In this document: positions 1 to 5,336 of the stretch, one piece after another
Position numbering within the stretch: position 1 is the first letter of the stretch
How the letters are laid out: each line of letters begins with the position of its first letter
Assembly (NCBI GenBank): GCA_032127075.1
Contig: JAQAZZ010000004.1
Coordinates: 1 to 6,679, forward strand
DNA length: 6,679 nt
Direction: 5' to 3'
From: GCA-2699445 sp032127075
GTDB lineage: Bacteria; Actinomycetota; Actinomycetes; S36-B12; GCA-2699445
Program-made: the position numbers and the translations under genes
The notes under the pieces: model-generated
Told to the model about the DNA's origin: nothing
Database searches by the model: none
What the model saw: the letters and a program-made list of their open reading frames with translations, nothing else

Positions 1-1
1 C

Positions 2-508
2 GTCGGAATCAGTCTGGGGGGGCAACGCTACGACGACGCCGGTGGGGCGATGCTGCTGTTCCTCACCAACTTCGTGGCGATAGTGCTCTCGGCTGCTGTT
101 GTATTCGTCCTCGCCGGGTTCGCCCAGCCTGACTTGCTGCGCCTGAGGTCGCGCAAAGTGCTCGTCACGATCGCTCCGTTCGGCGCACTGGCAGCGCTGA
201 TCCTTCTTCCGTTGGTGTTCACCTCCCAGGGTCTCCTCGCGACATCGACGGCCGAGCGCCAGTCTCAAGAAGTTGTGACGGAGTGGCTCGGCCCCGATTC
301 CACCCTTCGAGTCGAGAGCGTGGCCGTCGCGGACGGTCTGGTCGAAGTGGAGCTGACCGGAGAATCGAAGGCGCCGCCGTTGGAGCCGCTGCAGGCGGCG
401 CTGACGGATGCCCTCGAGGCTCCAGTCGGCGTGAAGGTCTCGGTAGCACCGGTCAGGGTCACGCAGTTGCCCGTTCCACCGGAGCCGTCGGCGCCCGACC
501 AGGGGTAG
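2..508 (+). CDS. DUF389 family membrane protein, C-terminal part (5' end outside window)
   Basis: The frame is open from base 2, and the ATG at 50 lies inside a family motif, so the true start is upstream of the window. The visible protein begins with GISLGGQRYDDAGGAMLLFL, which matches the conserved Gly/Ala-rich membrane motif of DUF389 proteins just before a TNFVAIVL helix. Two membrane segments follow: the TNFVAIVLSAAVVFVLAGF stretch and, after a basic loop (RLRSRK), the APFGALAALILLPLVF stretch. A soluble tail of about 95 residues comes next, alternating beta-like segments with a Pro-rich end, and TAG closes the frame at 506-508. The function of DUF389 is not established; members are predicted multi-pass inner-membrane proteins. 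The ABC transporter genes begin 48 bases downstream on the same strand with no obvious terminator between, so an operon is possible. The family call rests on motif recall, not a search. Confidence 0.8.
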   Translation, partial: VGISLGGQRYDDAGGAMLLFLTNFVAIVLSAAVVFVLAGFAQPDLLRLRSRKVLVTIAPFGALAALILLPLVFTSQGLLATSTAERQSQEVVTEWLGPDSTLRVESVAVADGLVEVELTGESKAPPLEPLQAALTDALEAPVGVKVSVAPVRVTQLPVPPEPSAPDQG

Positions 509-527
509 CCACTCCAAGAGGGGGACA

Positions 528-560
528 ATGGCGGTGGAGTTCCAACGGAGGTGCCCATGA
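528..560 (+). CDS. possible ten-codon leader peptide overlapping the ABC ATPase start
   Basis: An ATG at 528 follows a strong purine-rich ribosome-binding sequence (AGAGGGGG, 517-524, spacing 3). It opens a ten-codon frame, MAVEFQRRCP. Its TGA (558-560) overlaps the ATG (557-559) of the ABC ATPase in an ATGA arrangement, and the ATPase ribosome-binding site GGAGG (547-551) lies inside the mini-frame. This geometry would allow translational coupling or leader-peptide control of the transporter. The peptide resembles nothing I know, and in GC-rich DNA such a frame can arise by chance. I consider it a real possibility, not an established gene. Confidence 0.25.
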   Translation: MAVEFQRRCP

Positions 561-1294
561 GCGCTGACCCGCCCACCGAAGTTGCCGCCGCCCTCGAAGG
601 TGTCACCAAGGTCTACGGTCAGGGCGATGCCGCGGTACACGCGCTGCGCGGGGTTGACTTGCAGCTCCACGCCGGCGAGGTCGCCGTGGTGCTGGGCCCT
701 TCGGGCTCCGGCAAGACCACGATGCTCAACATCCTGGGCGGGATCGAAACGCCGACCGCGGGGACAGTGATGATCGCCGGTCAGGATCTGGCCGGCCGGG
801 ATCCGGAGGACTTGGCCGCGATCCGCCGGGACAACGTCGCCTTCGTCTTCCAGTTCTTCAATCTGATCCAAACACTCACCGCCGCCGAGAACGTTCGGGT
901 GATCGCCGAACTGACCGGCAAGGGGACCGGCTCGGACCTGGACGACCGGGTCCACGAGGCGATGGGGTCGGTGGGTCTGTTGGAAGCGGCGGACCGATTC
1001 CCGGGACAGATCTCCGGAGGTCAGCAGCAGCGGGTTGCCATCGCAAGGGCAATGGTGACCCGGCCGAGGCTGATGCTGTGCGATGAACCGACCGGTGCGT
1101 TGGACCTCGAGCGCGGCCGGGAGGTTCTCGCCTTGCTGCAGCAGGCGGCGAAGCGCGACGGCCGATGTGTAGTGATCGTCACCCACAACTCGGGAATCGC
1201 GACCATGGCGGACGTCGTCGTGCGGGTCCACGATGGCGTGTTGGCGGCAGTGTCGCGGCAGGAGCCGGGATCCGCAGCAGAGGTGGAATGGTGA
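557..1294 (+). CDS. ABC transporter ATP-binding protein, LolD/MacB class
   Basis: This 245-residue protein is a single nucleotide-binding domain of normal length for the class. It has Walker A GPSGSGKTT (47-55), the Q-loop glutamine in FVFQFFNL (Q99), signature ISGGQQQR (152-159), Walker B LMLCDE (172-177), D-loop GALD (180-183) and switch histidine VTH (H210). FQFFNL and the GGQQQR signature are typical of the ATPases that pair with FtsX/MacB permeases, which use mechanotransmission to export or extract lipoproteins, peptides or drugs rather than moving substrate through a classical channel. The start was set at ATG 557 because GGAGG at 547-551 gives a 5-base spacing; GTG 551 would overlap that site. 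The stop TGA (1292-1294) shares a base with the permease ATG, indicating coupled translation and a 1:1 complex on the cytoplasmic face of the membrane. The substrate cannot be inferred. Confidence 0.93.
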   Translation: MSADPPTEVAAALEGVTKVYGQGDAAVHALRGVDLQLHAGEVAVVLGPSGSGKTTMLNILGGIETPTAGTVMIAGQDLAGRDPEDLAAIRRDNVAFVFQFFNLIQTLTAAENVRVIAELTGKGTGSDLDDRVHEAMGSVGLLEAADRFPGQISGGQQQRVAIARAMVTRPRLMLCDEPTGALDLERGREVLALLQQAAKRDGRCVVIVTHNSGIATMADVVVRVHDGVLAAVSRQEPGSAAEVEW

Positions 1295-3678
1295 TGGGAC
1301 ACCCCACCCTGCGCCGGAAACTCATGCGCGACGTCCGCAGGTCTTGGCCGCTGTTCGCCGCTTTGTCGATCACGGTGATGTTGGGGATCGCGCTGTACGC
1401 CGCTGCGGACAACTCCTACCGCAACCTGCAGAACTCCTACGACAACGCCTTCGTCGTGCAGGACTTCCCCGACTTGTTCGTCACCGGCGGCGATGTGGCG
1501 GCTGTCGCCCGTGACGCGGAAGCCAGCCCGGACGTCGCGGCGTCGCGCACGCGGGTCCAGGTCGATCTGCCCATCTCCGTCGACCGCGGCGGGGGCACCG
1601 ACAAGCTGGTGGGAAGGATCATCGGGTATCCGCGAAACGGCACCCCGGAGGTCGCGGCCCTCACCAGCCTCAGCGGCAGCACCAATCCGAGTCCCGGCAT
1701 GGTTCTGGTCGAAGAGCACATGGCCGACACCTTCGGCCTCGTGCCGGGCAGCACCGTGGAGTTGGCTACCGCCGCCGGACGGGTCGAGGTGGAAGTGGCG
1801 GGGGTCGTCAACTCGGCGGAGTACCTGTGGCCGGCGCCGAGCCGTCAAGAGATCATCGTGCCGCCGGAGTCTTTCGGGGTCCTCTTCGTGTCCGAATCCG
1901 ATGCTCGGGCCTGGTCCGGCGGGGAAGCCAACCAGGCCCTCGTGCTGCTGTCCGATGATGTCCGCGGTTCGGCCGCGGAGCCGGACACCGTGCAGTCCTT
2001 GGAGTCGCTGGCATTGGCCGCGGGCGCCACGGAGGTCCTGGATCGAAGCGAGCAGCCGTCCAACGCGCTGCTGCAGGAAGATATCTCCGGCTTCGAGCAG
2101 ATGGCCGTGGCCTTCCCCGCGCTGTTCCTCTCCGCGGCTGCCCTCACGCTGTACGTCCTGCTGACGAGGCGGGTCGCCGAGGAGCGCCAGATCATCGGCA
2201 CGTTGCGGGCCCAGGGCGTGCGGGGTCGCACCATCGGCTGGCACTACATGTCCTACGGACTCCTCGCCGGTCTGGTCGGGGCGGTGCTGGGGCTCCCGCT
2301 GGGCATGGCACTGGCGGGCTGGATGTCGCGGCTCTACGTGGGTGTTATCGGCCTGCCCGAGCAGTTGACGGTCTTCGGCGGATTCGGCGCCACGACCGTT
2401 GTCACCGGGCTCGCGTTCGCGATCCTCGCCACCGGCCTGGCCGCGGTCTTCCCGGCCCGCCGGGCAGCCAAGATCGAGCCGGCTGAGGCCATGCGCGGGG
2501 AACAGCCGCGTGCGGTGCGGGGCAGATCCTGGGTGGAACGGGTCCTGCCGGGCAGAGTGCCGGCAACCTGGCGGATGGTGCTGCGCAGCATCGGGCGCAA
2601 CGCCAAAAGGACTGTCTTCACCGCCGCCGGGGTCGCCATGGCGCTGATCCTGGTGCTGGTGTCCGTCGGGATGGTGGACACCATGAACTCGCTGATCTCG
2701 GTGCAGTTCAGCACCGTGTCCACCGCCAACGCACAAGTGGACTACGCCGGCCCCGTCACCGCAGCGCAGCGGCGGGCGGTCGCGTCGGTGGCGGGGGTGC
2801 AGCGGGTGGAGACCGTGATCGACCAGCCCGTCAGCATCGGCTACGGCGACCGGGTGTACGCGACTCGGTTCACCGCCTTCGACTCCGACACCGCCATGCA
2901 CGGTTTCATCACCCCCGGCGGCGACACGGTCCCGCTGCCGGCGGACGGCGTGTTGGTGGACGAAGCGATCGCCGCACAGATCCCTGATCTGCAGCCGGGG
3001 GACACGGTGCAGCTGGCTTTCCCTGCCATCGATTCCGTCGTGGCGGCGCCGGTGGCGGGCTTCACCTATCAACCCTTGGGCACCTTCGTGTACGCCGACA
3101 AGGAGTGGGCCGCGGACAACATCCCCCAGGCCGCTTCCACCACAGTGCTGCTGCAGACATCGGACGGCGCTGACGCCGACGCCGTCCGCCGCGCCGTCAG
3201 CGACTCGCCGGGGGTCCTGGGCTACGTGGAGACGTCCGCGCTGGAAGACACCTACAACGAATACGCCGGTCTCTTCTACGTGTTCGTATTCGCGATGCTC
3301 GCATTGGGAGCCGTGATGGCTTTTGCGATCATCTTCACGACCATGAGCGTCAACATCGTGGAGCGTCAGCGGGAACTCGCCACACTGCGCGCCGCGGGGG
3401 TCCGGTACCGGGCCATCGCCGGCCTGGTCGGCGGCGAGAACACGATCGTGGCGGCACTGGGGGTGATCCCGGGCCTGGTGCTCGGCGTGATCGCAGCCGC
3501 TGCAATGCTGCAGTCGTATTCCAGCGATCAGTTCACACTCACGCTGGACATCCAGCCCCTCACCCTGGTGCTGTCGGCCGCCGCGATCATGGCCGTGGCC
3601 GTCGTATCCCAGTGGCCCGGACTGCGGGCCGTCCGCAAGATGGACGTAGCTCAAGTCGTGCGGGAACGGGCGGCCTGA
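1294..3678 (+). CDS. FtsX-like ABC transporter permease with two FtsX domains
   Basis: This 794-residue permease is the partner of the preceding ATPase. An N-terminal helix (about 18-38, PLFAALSITVMLGIALY) leads into an extracytoplasmic domain (about 40-265). The first FtsX domain follows, with helices near 271-292, 322-345 and 364-385 and a closing PARRAAKIEPAEAMR motif (about 387-401). The plan then repeats: helix about 438-460, a second extracytoplasmic domain (to about 655), and a second FtsX domain with helices near 660-683, 710-735 and 757-780. Before the last pair it carries ERQRELATLRAAGV, the typical coupling segment facing the ATPase; its counterpart in the first half is EERQIIGTLRAQGV. 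Eight membrane segments in one chain means a single copy can substitute for a permease dimer. ATG 1294 was chosen for AGGTGG (1281-1286) seven bases upstream and the TGATG overlap; ATG 1288 in the same frame is an alternative. An in-frame extension back to 1165 would run through the ATPase gene and is unlikely. The exported substrate is unknown. Confidence 0.92.
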   Translation: MGHPTLRRKLMRDVRRSWPLFAALSITVMLGIALYAAADNSYRNLQNSYDNAFVVQDFPDLFVTGGDVAAVARDAEASPDVAASRTRVQVDLPISVDRGGGTDKLVGRIIGYPRNGTPEVAALTSLSGSTNPSPGMVLVEEHMADTFGLVPGSTVELATAAGRVEVEVAGVVNSAEYLWPAPSRQEIIVPPESFGVLFVSESDARAWSGGEANQALVLLSDDVRGSAAEPDTVQSLESLALAAGATEVLDRSEQPSNALLQEDISGFEQMAVAFPALFLSAAALTLYVLLTRRVAEERQIIGTLRAQGVRGRTIGWHYMSYGLLAGLVGAVLGLPLGMALAGWMSRLYVGVIGLPEQLTVFGGFGATTVVTGLAFAILATGLAAVFPARRAAKIEPAEAMRGEQPRAVRGRSWVERVLPGRVPATWRMVLRSIGRNAKRTVFTAAGVAMALILVLVSVGMVDTMNSLISVQFSTVSTANAQVDYAGPVTAAQRRAVASVAGVQRVETVIDQPVSIGYGDRVYATRFTAFDSDTAMHGFITPGGDTVPLPADGVLVDEAIAAQIPDLQPGDTVQLAFPAIDSVVAAPVAGFTYQPLGTFVYADKEWAADNIPQAASTTVLLQTSDGADADAVRRAVSDSPGVLGYVETSALEDTYNEYAGLFYVFVFAMLALGAVMAFAIIFTTMSVNIVERQRELATLRAAGVRYRAIAGLVGGENTIVAALGVIPGLVLGVIAAAAMLQSYSSDQFTLTLDIQPLTLVLSAAAIMAVAVVSQWPGLRAVRKMDVAQVVRERAA

Positions 3679-3755
3679 CAACAGCGTGCGGGGATACGGC
3701 CCGATTCGGGACCTCGCCCTGCCCGCGCCGTGCCCCGTCATGGCAAGATGAAGCA

Positions 3756-3777
3756 GTCCGGTGCGCGACCGCCGGAC
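3756..3777 (+). terminator. hairpin between permease gene and tRNA, possible terminator
   Basis: GTCCGG (3756-3761) pairs perfectly with CCGGAC (3772-3777). A T-G and a G-C pair extend the stem inward to 8 pairs around the loop CGCGAC. It lies 78 bases after the permease stop and about 45 bases before the tRNA. No T-run follows, so it is at best a T-less actinobacterial-type terminator and could equally be an incidental palindrome in the tRNA leader. Confidence 0.3.
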
Positions 3778-3821
3778 CAGGTTGGAGATCCGCGGGCGCA
3801 CTGCCCCAGCCTCAACAGCCT

Positions 3822-3894
3822 GGGCCTCTAGCTCAATTGGCAGAGCTGCGGACTTTTAATCCGTAGGTTGCGGGTTCGAGTCCCGCGGGGCCTA
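3822..3894 (+). tRNA. tRNA-Lys (anticodon TTT)
   Basis: A complete 73-base cloverleaf can be folded. The acceptor arm GGGCCTC (3822-3828) pairs with GGGGCCT (3887-3893), with G-T wobbles at pairs 1-72 and 6-67. The D arm is GCTC/GAGC with loop AATTGGCA. The anticodon stem GCGGA/TCCGT carries loop CTTTTAA, placing anticodon TTT at 3855-3857. A five-base variable loop (AGGTT) is followed by T arm GCGGG/CCCGC with loop TTCGAGT. The discriminator is A3894. The next bases are CCG, so CCA is not encoded and must be added by nucleotidyltransferase. It decodes AAA and AAG lysine codons. The gene sits between the ABC operon and an integrase remnant, and its 3' end is a likely attachment site. Confidence 0.95.
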
Positions 3895-3902
3895 CCGCGT
3901 TT

Positions 3903-3918
3903 CCCCTAGTCAGAGGGG
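3903..3918 (+). terminator. short hairpin just 3' of the tRNA
   Basis: CCCCT (3903-3907) pairs with AGGGG (3914-3918) around the loop AGTCAG, nine bases after the tRNA ends. A T-G wobble adds a sixth pair. No T-run follows on the + strand. It may serve in tRNA 3' processing or termination, or belong to the recombination-site region; the evidence is limited to the palindrome. Confidence 0.3.
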
Positions 3919-3946
3919 GTATCGACCTGCTCGGGGACCCGGCCCG

Positions 3947-3989
3947 GGATCGGGAGAGTCACATAGAAGTCACTAGCGCTCCCGGATCC
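3947..3989. repeat. imperfect inverted repeat enclosing a direct repeat, between tRNA and integrase remnant
   Basis: GGATCGGGAG (3947-3956) is the reverse complement of CTCCCGGATCC (3979-3989) apart from one extra base. Inside the 22-base interval AGTCAC occurs twice in direct orientation (3957-3962 and 3968-3973), 11 bases start to start, about one helical turn. This is where a tyrosine integrase or its excisionase would be expected to have arm-type or accessory binding sites. The repeats are seen directly; the role is inferred from position only. Confidence 0.4.
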
Positions 3990-3996
3990 AGGCCTA

Positions 3997-4362
3997 TTAG
4001 ACCTCCTCGGATCCCTTGCCGGCCGCCTCGATCGCATCGAAGAACGCGGTCCCGGCGGTCCTCAGACCCTCCCCCCAGGCGTGGGAGTAGGGCCTCCGCA
4101 TGACCGCCCCATCGTGCCGGTGCCACTCGGCTACGTCGTGGTCGGGGAGCCTGACGTCCAGCATGAGCGAGACCGAGGTATGCCTCGCCGCATGGAGGGT
4201 CACCGGTTCCACCCCGGCCCGCTTGCAGGCTCTCCGCCACTCGTCCGAGTGCCACTCGGGCCGGATCGGATCACCTGGCTCATCGACGCTCAGCAGCCCG
4301 TCCCTCACGTGGTCGAGCCCGACCCCCTGTTGCTGGCCCCGATCGCCGACCCACCACCGCGG
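3997..4362 (-). pseudogene. tyrosine recombinase (integrase) remnant, C-terminal catalytic part
   Basis: On the - strand the frame is open from an upstream stop at 4363-4365 to TAA at 3997-3999, about 121 codons, whereas full actinobacterial phage/ICE integrases usually have 350-450 residues. It carries the C-terminal half of the catalytic domain. The H-x-x-R box HAARHT lies at about 4179-4194, followed by AEWHRHD, where relatives usually have W-x-G-H-D. The nucleophile tyrosine sits in RPYSHA (codon 4087-4089). The preceding DGLLSVDEPGDPIRPEW region is typical of these enzymes. The N-terminal arm-binding and core-binding domains and the first catalytic arginine are absent, and no in-frame continuation is visible upstream. 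GTG 4308 is the first plausible start codon but would not give a working enzyme. Such an enzyme would catalyse site-specific integration at the tRNA. Facing the tRNA 3' end about 100 bases away, it marks an old insertion. Confidence 0.82.
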
Positions 4363-4534
4363 TCAAGGGACACACAGGCCCGGTGCTGTTGAACCGAGCC
4401 GACGTGCTCGCTGCGGATCCTGGCGGTGTGCCCGCCGTGTCTCAGCGTGCACTGCCATAGTGGGGTGGGCGGCTGGCCTTGACCTCGTGTCCGTCGGCCA
4501 CGAAGCGGTTCATGCGATCGAACGGAGCAAGGTT

Positions 4535-4942
4535 GTGGATGGCAAGGCGCAGGTCGACCCGACCTTGCTGGATGCGCGGGTCAGCGTTCGCACCCAGCTA
4601 GCCGTGCTCTGGATCTGCCACTTCATCCTGTGGATCTTCGGCGACATGTTCACGCTGCTTCAGGACATGGGGGAGCCGGCCACAGACACGTGGGTCCTGA
4701 TGGTGGCGCCCTCGACGGCGATCGTCTTGGTGTTGGTCGTTGCCTTCACCCTGATTGGGCGTCCCCGCCCCGTTCGGCTGGTCACCCTGATCGTGGCTCC
4801 GGTGTATCTCCTGCTCGATGTCGGCTTCCTGGTCGACGCCACCCAGGGGTGGGAGTACTACCTCGGCGTCTTCTACGTGGTGTTCAGCGTGCTCCTCATC
4901 CTGCGTGCCTGGACGTGGCCGCGTAGCGACCGGGGCACATGA
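4535..4942 (+). CDS. small four-helix membrane protein, DUF6326-like
   Basis: This 135-residue protein has four predicted membrane segments: about 22-42 (LAVLWICHFILWIFGDMF), 53-74, 82-100 and 108-128 (YYLGVFYVVFSVLLILRAW). Short polar N- and C-termini flank them (last residues WTWPRSDRGT). The ALW-x-F/H first helix followed by G/RD-x-F/H, and a final aromatic helix ending in R-A-W-x-W, recall DUF6326 proteins, a family of unknown function; this is from memory. GTG 4535 is chosen because GGAG (4524-4527) lies seven bases upstream and the family-like sequence begins just after it. The frame is open further upstream to 4100, but that part is antisense to the integrase and reads as low-quality Ser/Arg/Pro-rich sequence. 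The stop at 4942 is two bases from the end of the hydrolase remnant on the other strand. No clear promoter was found in 4363-4534. Confidence 0.68.
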   Translation: MDGKAQVDPTLLDARVSVRTQLAVLWICHFILWIFGDMFTLLQDMGEPATDTWVLMVAPSTAIVLVLVVAFTLIGRPRPVRLVTLIVAPVYLLLDVGFLVDATQGWEYYLGVFYVVFSVLLILRAWTWPRSDRGT

Positions 4943-4944
4943 CA

Positions 4945-5151
4945 TCACTCGCCAGGACGATCCGGCGGCATTCGCCGCCCATCGGGAAGGAGTGGCGAGC
5001 CCGGTATCGTCCCCCACGTCAGGCGCGAACCTGGGTTGCCGTGGAACACCACGATCGCTCGACCATCTGGGCTGCCGTACTCGGCGTAGCACGAGCGCCG
5101 TCCAGCAACGCGCCTCCAATATCCCGACCGGGCTCCGCCGTCGGCGTCGAT
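4945..5151 (-). pseudogene. alpha/beta-hydrolase fold protein remnant, N-terminal part only
   Basis: On the - strand the frame from 5151 down to TGA 4945-4947 contains the successive motifs YAEYGSPDGR, VVFHGNPGSR, TIPGSPLLPDG and PPDRPG. This is the signature order of the N-terminal third of alpha/beta hydrolases, where the usual text is A/Y-E-Y-G-x-P-x-G, F-H-G-x-P-G-S-R and A-P-D-R-P-G. HG of the HGNPG loop is the usual oxyanion region. The frame stops two residues after PPDRPG, so the nucleophile elbow (G-x-S-x-G), the acid and the catalytic His are all missing. The frame opens after a TGA at 5152-5154 and shows no convincing start. A GTG at 5153-5155 in the neighbouring frame reads into an ILEAR stretch and would need a frameshift near 5110 to join VAGRRS. 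The product cannot be an active enzyme. I saw it by translating this frame by hand; it is too short to stand out among the overlapping open frames. Confidence 0.72.
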
Positions 5152-5219
5152 TCACCCAGGGCAGATGGACCGTGCCCAGCATCGAGCCTGCCGTCACGCC
5201 CACCCGACCGAGCCCAGGA

Positions 5220-5237
5220 GTTCCGGACCACCGGAGC
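5220..5237. repeat. palindromic hairpin upstream of the ABC-2 ATPase gene
   Basis: GTTCCGG (5220-5226) pairs with CCGGAGC (5231-5237), seven pairs including one T-G wobble, around the loop ACCA. It sits about 100 bases before the ATG at 5337, within a 185-base stretch (5152-5336) where I find no gene. It could be an operator half-site pair or a terminator-like structure, or chance in GC-rich DNA. Confidence 0.25.
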
Positions 5238-5336
5238 GCCTGGTCGGCCGGTCGTTCGACCCTGGTTGGGATCCGCTGACAGCGGTACGGTGACCACGGA
5301 GCGGGATACAGGCGACCGCCAAGATGGGGTGATGGG

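Noticed and set aside
1165..1293. Upstream in-frame start for the FtsX permease
   Set aside because: It lies wholly within the ATPase coding sequence and adds a non-family N-terminus; the TGATG overlap with AGGTGG upstream favours 1294 (or 1288).
1021..3801. 926-codon open frame on the - strand
   Set aside because: It is antisense to, and codon-aligned with, the FtsX permease. A stop there would need TTA, CTA or TCA codons in the permease, which are rare in GC-rich genomes. Its translation is His/Arg/Gly-rich and resembles no protein family.
4100..4534. N-terminal extension of the DUF6326-like protein
   Set aside because: The extension is antisense to the integrase remnant, reads as Ser/Arg/Pro-rich low-quality sequence, and the ribosome-binding site GGAG fits GTG 4535.
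4443..4540. Short - strand frame reading MNRFVADGHEVKASRPPHYG near its start
   Set aside because: About two dozen codons with no recognisable family, antisense to the promoter region of the DUF6326-like gene; could be a remnant but cannot be supported.
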